Positions 1-5,225 of a stretch of DNA of 6,851 nucleotides are shown here, piece after piece. The position numbers and the translations under genes were made by a program. Numbering within the stretch: the stretch's first letter is position 1; each line of letters starts with the position of its first letter. The notes beneath the pieces were generated by a model. The model was not told where the DNA came from. It saw nothing but the letters and a program-made list of their open reading frames with translations, and searched no databases. Source of the DNA: an uncultured Akkermansia sp. (GTDB lineage Bacteria > Verrucomicrobiota > Verrucomicrobiia > Verrucomicrobiales > Akkermansiaceae); NCBI GenBank assembly GCA_900766865.1, contig CAAFXA010000029.1, positions 1-6,851 of the forward strand, given 5' to 3'.

Positions 1-808
1 GTGGAATATGGATCTGTTTTGAAAGAGCTATGCATTCATCATGGAGTTCTCCGGTGCCTGCTAGTTCTAGTTTCCATTCGGGGAACAATGGGGCAATTAG
101 TGCCCAGGCTTTTAGTATTATATCTACATTTTTCTCTTTCGTAAAACGTCCTACATACAACAGCGTTTTTTCTTTTTTATTAAGATTATATATAGGCCGT
201 TGTGTGTTAATCGTAAGTGGATTAAGAATAGAATGGATTTTTTTTGGATGCCTGCGAGTTAGCCTCTTGAGTTGTGTCGCAATAATGGGAGAAACGGTGA
301 CAACGGCATCTGAGACACTAAGCATCTTCTGATATCTTCGGAGATAATAGAGGTGGTGTCTATGAGAATAAGGGTTGACCCCTATCGCGTAAAGCATTTT
401 TGCGATAAACTTTTTAAACGGATGTTTCGGTATGATTCTATGGCGCATCTTTGTATAACCAGTCACATCAAAGTGAAGGCAGGTGATAATTTTAATGCTG
501 GGCATCACCTCTTTCGAAAAGATAGAAAAGTCATCGAATTCACCCCATTCGTTAATGATGGTATCAATCTCGTGTTGCTGGCATATGTTTATGATGATAT
601 CTTTTTTTGTTTCTGTATCCAGTTTTTTGTCTATAAGAAAGTATTTGGGGTTATCTATCAATTCCTTATCTTCATTTTCTGCATATGTTGCCATATAATA
701 GATATGATGCCCTTTTTGCCCAAGCGCTTCTGCTACACTGCACGTCACACGTTCAGTCCCTCCTCGAGAGGGAATAAGTAGTGTGCTATATACAAAAAGG
801 ATATTCAT
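1..808 (-). CDS. GT4-family glycosyltransferase, second paralog (3' end outside window)
   Basis: The minus strand is open from an ATG at 806-808 through 269 codons to position 1, with no stop, so this is an edge-truncated gene and not a pseudogene. The protein opens MNILFVYSTLLIPSRGGTER, with the glycine-rich loop typical of GT-B fold enzymes. It continues with VSDAVVTV, the SILNPL turn and LLYVGRF..KN at the start of the donor-binding domain, then LELAGTGEL. The EX7E motif would lie beyond the edge. It aligns without gaps to the complete paralog at 1068-2246, at about 66% identity by hand count. Divergence is concentrated in residues 121-164, where this copy is strongly basic (KHPFKKFIAKM). 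The family transfers a sugar from an activated donor to a glycan or lipid acceptor, usually on the inner face of the inner membrane. Donor and acceptor cannot be read from sequence. It has its own promoter (946-974) with a leader of about 130 nt. I see no Shine-Dalgarno at the ATG. Confidence 0.9.
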   Translation of the reverse strand, partial: MNILFVYSTLLIPSRGGTERVTCSVAEALGQKGHHIYYMATYAENEDKELIDNPKYFLIDKKLDTETKKDIIINICQQHEIDTIINEWGEFDDFSIFSKEVMPSIKIITCLHFDVTGYTKMRHRIIPKHPFKKFIAKMLYAIGVNPYSHRHHLYYLRRYQKMLSVSDAVVTVSPIIATQLKRLTRRHPKKIHSILNPLTINTQRPIYNLNKKEKTLLYVGRFTKEKNVDIILKAWALIAPLFPEWKLELAGTGELHDECIALSKQIHIP

Positions 809-851
809 ATGTGTCCGAATGTGATGTTTATATGAATGCGTTAAACGTGTA

Positions 852-929
852 TTATGAGTAGATGTTCATCGCACATGTAACCAGTACGCGATATGTACAA
901 GTCATTTTTGCAGCCATATAACTCTTCAT
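852..929 (-). CDS. Possible 25-codon leader ORF or remnant of a lost GIY-YIG gene
   Basis: An ATG at 927-929 opens 25 codons ending in TAA at 852-854. A strong Shine-Dalgarno GGGAGG (933-938) lies 3 nt upstream, closer than usual. The predicted transcription start, about 939, lies just upstream, so this would be the first ORF on the transcript of the left glycosyltransferase, which begins 43 nt further on. The ATG sits where the GIY-YIG gene starts in the paralogous promoter copy (2921). The peptide is not recognisable. A faint resemblance (YRVLVTCAM against YVLTNPAM) could be a relic or chance. It could be a translated leader, a deletion scar, or nothing. Confidence 0.35.
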   Translation of the reverse strand: MKSYMAAKMTCTYRVLVTCAMNIYS

Positions 930-945
930 AATCCTCCCTTGCGCT

Positions 946-974
946 AGTTTAGCATTCTGTTGCTTACATGTCAA
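946..974 (-). promoter_or_regulatory. Sigma70-type promoter of the left glycosyltransferase
   Basis: On the minus strand a perfect -35 TTGACA (969-974) is followed after 17 nt by TAAACT (946-951), 4 of 6 matches to the -10 consensus. The predicted start is near 939. The same arrangement occurs upstream of the GIY-YIG gene (2939-2967), and this shared layout is the best support for the call. Confidence 0.7.
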
Positions 975-1011
975 GCTGCGCTTAGAATAGCATGGGAACA
1001 CTGTTGTTGGC

Positions 1012-1026
1012 GGTGTGTCATACGCC
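1012..1026. promoter_or_regulatory. Inverted-repeat operator candidate, copy A
   Basis: The plus strand reads GGTGT-GTCAT-ACGCC. The arms pair apart from one G-T, with a 5-nt centre. It lies 37 nt upstream of the -35 hexamer, around -73 to -87 from the predicted start. The partner at 3005-3019 has the same core GTGTCATACGCC and the identical 37-nt distance. Such a position suits an activator or remote operator. No cognate regulator is visible in the window. Confidence 0.4.
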
Positions 1027-1067
1027 CCATAATATGGAAAACTGGGAAGAATTAATCTTGTACAGCT

Positions 1068-2246
1068 TTATCTGTGAGATGGGGAATTAATTTGTTCAAG
1101 AAGAAGCTGCCACTCGGTTGCTAATTTGTCTATATTGAACTGAGCTAAATGCTTAGCAACCTCTTCCATGTGGTTCTCATTAGAGCGTTTGGTCAAAATT
1201 GCTTCATATATAGCGCTGGCCAGCGCTTTGACGCCATGCTGTTTAATCCTTGTGCCGATGCGGTGCGAGGGAATAACAATTTTCGCTGAAGGATAATCGA
1301 ACACAATAGGATGGCAACCATATGCCATACTCTCTAATACTACACAGGAGAATGATTCGTAGGTCGAGGCTAGAATGAGGTATTCTGCGCGTTCGTACAG
1401 CTGAGCCACATCGGACACATGGCCAAGAAAATGGACTCGCGGAATATGGAGCTGCTTCGAAAGAGCTACGCATTCATCATAGAGTTCTCCGGTACCTGCT
1501 AGTTCTAGTTTCCATTCTGGATGCAAGGGGGCCACGAGTGCCCAGGCCTTCAGTATTTTATCTACGTTCTTTACTGGTGCAAAACGACCCACATATAACA
1601 ACGTTTTTTCTTTTTTGTTGACGTTGTAAGTGGGGTGTAGTAAGGCCATCGGCAGGGGATTAAGAATAGAATGTATTTTTTCCGGATGTACACGCGTTAA
1701 TTTCTTGAGTTGTGTTGCGATGACCGGAGTTACGGTAACTACAGCATCCGAAACTTTTAGCATCATCCGGCATTTTTTGCCATAGCGGAGATCATATTTG
1801 AAGGAATCGGGCAGAACACCCGTTGCTAATAGGGCTTTAATGATGAAAAGTTTAATTCGGGTAACAGAGATGCCTTTTGGCTCATTGATGATATAGCCGT
1901 TAACATCGAGATGGAGGCAGGTAATGATTTTTATGCCGGGAAGTATCTCGTTTGAAAAAATGGAAAAATCATCGTAATCGCCCATTTCATTGATGACGAT
2001 ATCAATGTGGAGGCGTTTACAAATGTCAATGACGTGTCTTTTTTTAGATTCGGTATCTAATGCTTTATCTATGAGAAAGTAGTTCTCATCTTGCACTAAC
2101 TGTGAGTCTTCCGGAGTGGCACATGTTGTCAGAAAATAGATATGATGCCCTTTTTGCTTAAGCGCATTTGCCACAGTGCATGTTACGCGCTCTGTTCCGC
2201 CTCGAGAAGGAATGAGTAGAGTGTTGTAAGCAAAAAGGATATTCAT
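1068..2246 (-). CDS. GT4-family glycosyltransferase, complete
   Basis: The gene encodes 392 aa, the usual length for a GT4 GT-B enzyme. The N-terminal acceptor domain carries the loop SRGGTER (14-20). The donor domain starts after SILNPL (193-198) with LLYVGRF (216-222), V-K226-N, LELAGTGEL (247-255) and FLGHVSD (273-279). It ends with the retaining-enzyme EX7E motif, E297 to E305, in YESFSCVVLE. There is no signal peptide or obvious membrane span, so it is probably cytoplasmic or peripheral at the inner membrane. It likely adds one sugar in assembly of a surface polysaccharide, but donor and linkage are unknown. The ATG starts 21 nt after the GIY-YIG stop in a pyrimidine-rich gap without Shine-Dalgarno, so it probably shares that transcript. 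No intrinsic terminator follows, so read-through into the left unit is possible. Confidence 0.93.
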   Translation of the reverse strand: MNILFAYNTLLIPSRGGTERVTCTVANALKQKGHHIYFLTTCATPEDSQLVQDENYFLIDKALDTESKKRHVIDICKRLHIDIVINEMGDYDDFSIFSNEILPGIKIITCLHLDVNGYIINEPKGISVTRIKLFIIKALLATGVLPDSFKYDLRYGKKCRMMLKVSDAVVTVTPVIATQLKKLTRVHPEKIHSILNPLPMALLHPTYNVNKKEKTLLYVGRFAPVKNVDKILKAWALVAPLHPEWKLELAGTGELYDECVALSKQLHIPRVHFLGHVSDVAQLYERAEYLILASTYESFSCVVLESMAYGCHPIVFDYPSAKIVIPSHRIGTRIKQHGVKALASAIYEAILTKRSNENHMEEVAKHLAQFNIDKLATEWQLLLEQINSPSHR

Positions 2247-2267
2247 ATAAAGAGAAAGGAAATACGT

Positions 2268-2921
2268 TTACTCCTCTATCGGGTAGGCACAATCGTAGAG
2301 GGTTTGGAGGGATTCATTATTGTAGAGCCAATAGGGAGCCGGCTGCAGAGAGCCTGTCTCTATGCCCAGTATCTTCTTTGTGGCGGCGGTGAGGGAACAT
2401 TCGTCGCCTTCAAATAAAACCTTGCGTTCATTCGCTACACAAACAGTTATTGCCGGGTTACCTCGATAGGTCAGTATGCTACCGGGTGGCAGTCCCATCT
2501 GCATGTAATTCATGACAGGCCGGCGTGGAGCGGAGAAGTGCTCCTTTACATTGCGCTCCTCCGGGGTTAATTCGCTGTTTATCTCATTACTAACCTCTTG
2601 CGTCACATCGCCTTCATCACAAAAACGCAGGATAGCTACGGCCTGTTCCGGCTCAATGGCAAAGAACTCTCTCTGCGGATTAACCCGCTGCGGCTTAAAT
2701 GCCGTGTGTAGTGCTTGCTCCAATTGTTTAGTGTCGCTTTTCTTCACCTTGCATGCATACTCGCATTTAAATGGCACCGGTACTCCCGTGCCATACAGCT
2801 CACGCATTCTTTGCTCCAGCCCCGAGCGTTGTGTCATGCCAATCTTCACCAAGCCCGGCATTGCCGGATTTGTCAGAACATACACCAAGCCGTAGTCCTC
2901 ACTGTCAACACCATTTTCCAT
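2268..2921 (-). CDS. GIY-YIG (T5orf172-type) nuclease-family protein with C-terminal DNA-associated-like domain
   Basis: The gene encodes 217 aa in two parts. Residues 11-98 are a GIY-YIG domain: GLVYVLTN (11-18) is the first strand, and GLVKIGMT (23-30) replaces YIG with KIG as in the T5orf172 branch. R38/R40 in QRMREL, H72 in LHTAF and NPQREFF with E85 follow, the last being the expected metal-binding glutamate position. An acidic linker (about 101-130) leads to residues 138-210, with GLPPGSILTYRG, VLFEGDECSLTAATKKILG and PYWLYNNESLQTLYD. This resembles the RAMA/DUF4357-like C-terminus that commonly accompanies such proteins. The family is predicted to nick or bind DNA, but its substrate is mostly unknown. 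The ATG follows GCAAAAGGGGT, a weak ribosome site very close to the start. It is first in a two-gene transcript with the glycosyltransferase. Confidence 0.88.
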   Translation of the reverse strand: MENGVDSEDYGLVYVLTNPAMPGLVKIGMTQRSGLEQRMRELYGTGVPVPFKCEYACKVKKSDTKQLEQALHTAFKPQRVNPQREFFAIEPEQAVAILRFCDEGDVTQEVSNEINSELTPEERNVKEHFSAPRRPVMNYMQMGLPPGSILTYRGNPAITVCVANERKVLFEGDECSLTAATKKILGIETGSLQPAPYWLYNNESLQTLYDCAYPIEE

Positions 2922-2938
2922 ACCCCTTTTGCGACCCT

Positions 2939-2967
2939 AGTCTACCATCCCGTCGCGGGCATGTCAA
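2939..2967 (-). promoter_or_regulatory. Sigma70-type promoter of the GIY-YIG/glycosyltransferase operon
   Basis: On the minus strand TTGACA (2962-2967, full consensus) is followed by a 17-nt spacer and TAGACT (2939-2944, 4 of 6). The predicted start near 2932 gives a leader of about 11 nt before the ATG at 2921. This is consistent with the ribosome site GGGG sitting almost against the start codon. Confidence 0.7.
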
Positions 2968-3004
2968 GACAGCGGTTCTGGTGGTCAGGGAAATGGCGGT
3001 TATT

Positions 3005-3019
3005 GGCGTGTCATACGCC
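3005..3019. promoter_or_regulatory. Inverted-repeat operator candidate, copy B
   Basis: GGCGT-GTCAT-ACGCC is a perfect 5-bp inverted repeat with a 5-nt centre. The arms extend to 8 bp (3002-3022) if one G-T pair is allowed. It lies 37 nt upstream of the -35, the same distance as in copy A. No T-run follows on either strand, so it does not look like a terminator. Confidence 0.45.
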
Positions 3020-3139
3020 GATGTTGTGGGGATGCTTACTCTTTTGGCCTCGGCTGGTGGTGGGCTTGCAGTGGCGGAAGAGGTGACTGAGGATACTACT
3101 GATGAGTCCGCTGATGCTGGCGGCGGTCATGATGGGGCA

Positions 3140-3170
3140 GGGGGGGGGGGGTGGGGGGGGGGGGGGCCCC
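3140..3170. repeat. Poly-G tract G12-T-G14-C4
   Basis: Twelve Gs (3140-3151), one T, fourteen Gs (3153-3166) and four Cs form the most extreme homopolymer in the window. The plus strand can form a G-quadruplex, and GGGGCCCC at the end is self-complementary. It lies about 170 nt upstream of the GIY-YIG -35. Tracts like this change length by slippage in phase-variable loci, but they are also typical assembly or two-colour sequencing artefacts. Confidence 0.85.
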
Positions 3171-3256
3171 ACACCCTTGGGAAACACTTTAGTTCACCTA
3201 CATGGGTTACACTTTTGTTTGTGAGTTATGTGCCTTTATCTTTGCTCTGAGGAAGT

Positions 3257-3499
3257 CTAATGTGCCGCGCTGTGGCGTCCCTCGTACTCCAAGAACTCTG
3301 TTGGCAATTGTTTCATTTCCCAATCGTTGTTTTTCTCGCATGCCTGCACGATTCGGAGACTGCCAAACGTGGTGTTTCTTGTGCAAGCCTGTGCGTCTAG
3401 GCCAAACTCATTAGCCAATTTCATTAACACCAAGCATCGGGAGGCGGAGATTGTTGGCGGTAGGCCTGTTATGGCCGCAGCTTTTTGGCTGAGGTTCAA
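3257..3499 (-). CDS. Uncertain small ORF, unrecognised
   Basis: This is an 80-aa ORF beginning with TTG at 3497-3499, preceded by GGAGGG only a few nt upstream. An in-frame stop at 3509-3511 prevents a longer start. The peptide has a mixed composition (ITGLPPTISASRCLVLMKLA, later NNDWEMKQLPTEFLEYEG) that could be a real soluble protein, but I recognise no family, membrane span or metal site. ORFs of similar length overlap it on the plus strand, and none of them is convincing. It would be a stand-alone gene downstream of the terminated lipoprotein transcript. Confidence 0.25.
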   Translation of the reverse strand: MNLSQKAAAITGLPPTISASRCLVLMKLANEFGLDAQACTRNTTFGSLRIVQACEKNNDWEMKQLPTEFLEYEGRHSAAH

Positions 3500-3610
3500 T
3501 TCCCTCCATCAATGCTGGCTGAAACCGTTGCATGAAAATCAGGAGCCATTATATTTCTCCACTGTACAAAAAGTTCGCTTCTTTCTTTGCCATAGAGCCG
3601 TACAAGCTGC

Positions 3611-3647
3611 AAAATAAAACAAAAGCCCTCACCTGTTATGGTGAAGG
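3611..3647 (-). terminator. Intrinsic terminator after the lipoprotein gene
   Basis: Arms at 3626-3633 and 3640-3647 form an 8-bp stem around a 6-nt loop. On the minus-strand RNA all eight pairs form, one of them G-U. The stem is followed by CUUUUGUUUUAUUUU, a good U-tract. On the plus strand one pair becomes a C-A mismatch, but TTTTT follows, so weak bidirectional action is possible. It lies about 65 nt past the lipoprotein stop. Confidence 0.8.
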
Positions 3648-3711
3648 TTTTTGCCTGGGCGGCTACCACGCGAGCCGCATATGTGTAAAGAGGGGTTCTA
3701 TAGGCGTCCTA

Positions 3712-4482
3712 TCAGAAAGGATTCAGCGAGTACCACGGGCGCTTGATGCGATGCTCATGAACGGTGGTGAAAATGGTGGAGATTTCTTTTACCCATTCAT
3801 CAATGATACGCTGGTGATAGACATAGGGTCGAAAGTCCTTACTGTCAACCAGAATCATACCGGGGATAGAGCGCATGCCGTATTCAAAATCGGCTGTTTC
3901 GGCAACAAGTCGACCGCTCGGGTCATAAAAGCGTATGCCCATGCTCATCGAGCCCGTGTCCTCCTTGCGAGACACAAGGAAACTGCCGCCTCTAACAACA
4001 AAACCGGCAGCGGAGGCTGCGGCATTGTTAATGATACGTGTGGGAGACGCAGAAAGCAGCGCAATTTCCACAGTATAGGCACCGGGTGCGGGGGCGTCAA
4101 GCAAGTGGAAAGTATTGGCGGAGGCATCCTGACGCTTGAGCTCGGCCATCAGGGTATCCTGGAAATAGTCACGGAGACGGAGCACCTCGCGGGAGTGTGC
4201 ATTGAGGGAGGAATTTGCCTCGAAATAGTCCAGGCTAATGGGTTTTATGAAGACTGGCTGGGACTTATTGCGGCTACCCTGCACGCGTTCGTTCCAGTCT
4301 GAGTTATCAGATACGTCCCAATAGGAGGCAAAAGGCATGCGTGCTCCATCGCTCTCTTCAAAGTGGGTGATGAATCCGTTACGGGGAATCTGTTGAAAGG
4401 GAGCCGACTGCTGGCAGGACACAAGCCCGCTGACCATCAGTAGTGCGCAGAAAATCAAACAAAAGAGTTGACGCGATTTCAT
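3712..4482 (-). CDS. DUF3313-like outer-membrane lipoprotein
   Basis: The protein is 256 aa from the ATG at 4480-4482. It opens with a textbook lipoprotein signal: MKSRQ, a hydrophobic stretch, then the lipobox L20-V-S-C23. Signal peptidase II would cleave before C23, and Q24 at +2 favours outer-membrane sorting. The mature part follows the DUF3313 plan: GFITHFEE, then VFIKPISLDYF, a long amphipathic helix (LRDYFQDTLMAELKRQ), and a strand rich in small residues (APAPGAYTVEIALLSASPT). A second half SMGIRFYDPSGRLVAETADFE precedes a C-terminal helix DEWVKEISTIF. The family's role is unknown; members resemble small periplasm-facing lipoproteins. An upstream in-frame ATG at 4524 would put 14 residues before the signal and lies at the predicted transcription start, so I prefer 4482. 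A terminator follows. Confidence 0.82.
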   Translation of the reverse strand: MKSRQLFCLIFCALLMVSGLVSCQQSAPFQQIPRNGFITHFEESDGARMPFASYWDVSDNSDWNERVQGSRNKSQPVFIKPISLDYFEANSSLNAHSREVLRLRDYFQDTLMAELKRQDASANTFHLLDAPAPGAYTVEIALLSASPTRIINNAAASAAGFVVRGGSFLVSRKEDTGSMSMGIRFYDPSGRLVAETADFEYGMRSIPGMILVDSKDFRPYVYHQRIIDEWVKEISTIFTTVHEHRIKRPWYSLNPF

Positions 4483-4525
4483 ACGCGCCGGATAACAACA
4501 TAGAAACTCCCCCTTGTAAAGCATT

Positions 4526-4555
4526 AAAATAGTAGGAATTTCGGCAAAAACTCAA
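4526..4555 (-). promoter_or_regulatory. Candidate promoter of the lipoprotein gene
   Basis: On the minus strand TTGAGT (4550-4555), an 18-nt spacer and TATTTT (4526-4531) form a moderate promoter. A start near 4519 would give a leader of about 37 nt to the ATG at 4482. That leader includes GGGGGAG (4507-4513), which is well spaced for an out-of-frame ATG at 4501 but 24 nt from the real one. Confidence 0.4.
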
Positions 4556-4575
4556 CCGCACGAGGTAACTTATCC

Positions 4576-4998
4576 TCAGCAAATCATATCTTCAACATAC
4601 TTCCCGGGGCACTCGCGCAGCACCGGCATAGGGCCGGCTGCTCTTCTCTGTTCAACCAAGTACCGGAATATGCCATAGGGTGTCCATTCGCCTCGGTTAT
4701 CATCGTACAGCATGAACCCAAGCTTACTTAATACGCAGAAAGCCTCCTCCAGCCGCCAGGCAAACACCCCCTCTGCCGATTCTCCAAAACGTGCCACCTT
4801 CATGCGAAAATGGTAAAAACCACCCCCCATGCACCCCAACAGCATCCTGCAAAACCTCTCGCCGCGCGATTCCGCACAATAACGGCTCACAAAATCCGAT
4901 GGCAGGACGGCCTTATTGCCCAGGTACAGGAGCATGTGTACAACGCCCTCGTGTGCATCCTTCAGCTTCATTATGATGTTGTTTCGCGGTAAACGCAT
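4576..4998 (-). CDS. Hypothetical protein, unrecognised, about 140 aa
   Basis: The ORF gives 140 aa from the ATG at 4998. A GTG at 5007 would add three residues and an ATG at 4971 would remove nine; none has a Shine-Dalgarno. The middle is predicted mostly helical, with an early helix (EGVVHMLLYLGN), a glycine-rich turn (LLGCMGGGFYHF) and a later helix (WRLEEAFCVLSKLGF). This is followed by MLYDDNRGEWTPYGIFRYLV, which could be a winged-helix-like or small-domain ending. It has several cysteines but no CxxC pairs, no signal peptide and no long membrane span, so it is probably cytoplasmic. It lies between the PH-like gene (about 230 nt upstream) and the lipoprotein gene (about 90 nt downstream) on the same strand. 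Sequence alone does not show whether they share a transcript. An AT-rich TAAAAT at 5013-5018 lacks a convincing -35. Confidence 0.65.
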   Translation of the reverse strand: MRLPRNNIIMKLKDAHEGVVHMLLYLGNKAVLPSDFVSRYCAESRGERFCRMLLGCMGGGFYHFRMKVARFGESAEGVFAWRLEEAFCVLSKLGFMLYDDNRGEWTPYGIFRYLVEQRRAAGPMPVLRECPGKYVEDMIC

Positions 4999-5225
4999 GA
5001 TTGACACAGTTTATTTTAGCTCAATGCTTGTTGTGTGAGCCCTTTATATCATTCTTTCCATGCGGTAGTCAATTACCAAATACTATTTCCACAACAAGCC
5101 ATCATTATCGTAGCCCTCATATCCAAGTCCTTGCCTCAAAGTCAGCGAGCTATTCCGCTCTGACATCATCCTGAACGGCTTGCTTTATACCATGACGATA
5201 ACACAACCGAGTCGCCGTTTCAGCA

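Larger units (their letters stand above)
927..1026 (-). repeat. Promoter module, copy A (paralog of 2919-3019)
   Basis: This 100-nt segment aligns with 2919-3019 from a start codon back to an upstream inverted repeat. Conserved blocks on the plus strand are the CAT of the start codon, TTGCG, CTAGTYTA, GYYGC, CATGTCAAG and GTGTCATACGCC. About 35 nt between the promoter and the inverted repeat have diverged, yet their length is unchanged. Constant length with diverged filler suggests the spacing is under selection. Confidence 0.65.
2919..3019 (-). repeat. Promoter module, copy B (paralog of 927-1026)
   Basis: This is the counterpart of copy A. It runs from the GIY-YIG start codon through the promoter to the inverted repeat. 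It is 101 nt long against 100 in copy A, with small indels only between the -10 and the start codon and near the inverted repeat. It is more GC-rich than copy A in the promoter spacer (CGTCGCGGG against TGTTGCTTA). Confidence 0.65.
3023..3610. other. Region without a confident gene
   Basis: About 590 nt lie between the operator element and the terminator. Contents are a low-complexity stretch, the poly-G tract at 3140-3170, and short overlapping ORFs on both strands, none with a family I recognise. A plus-strand ORF at 3202-3414 starts with a CELC..RCG pattern that recalls a zinc ribbon but lacks the third cysteine. A minus-strand ORF at 3257-3499 has a TTG start. Several short minus-strand ORFs between 3470 and 3600 have plausible ribosome sites but end within 20-45 codons. 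The pattern could be decayed coding sequence. Confidence 0.5.

Noticed and set aside
30..781. Plus-strand ORFs of 100, 142 and 71 aa
   Set aside because: They are antisense to the continuous minus-strand glycosyltransferase frame and show no family features.
1..808. The left glycosyltransferase as a decayed pseudogene
   Set aside because: Translation of the minus strand gives 269 uninterrupted codons with conserved motifs and no gaps against the paralog; it simply runs off the edge.
2771..3250. Plus-strand 159-aa ORF with a glycine-rich segment
   Set aside because: Its first half is antisense to the GIY-YIG gene and its second half covers the promoter module and the poly-G tract; composition is low-complexity.
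3491..3511. T-arm-like GGTTCAATTCC suggesting a tRNA or tmRNA end on the plus strand
   Set aside because: The stem does not pair correctly around a 7-nt loop, and no matching acceptor, D or anticodon arms are found in the preceding 80 nt.
3659..3678. GCGGCT/AGCCGC hairpin between the lipoprotein stop and the terminator
   Set aside because: A 6-bp stem with an 8-nt loop and no adjoining U-tract is not distinguishable from chance.
5130..5175. Hairpin near GTCAGCGAGC...GCTCTGAC as a terminator of the PH-like gene
   Set aside because: The stem needs a two-base bulge and no U-tract follows on either strand.
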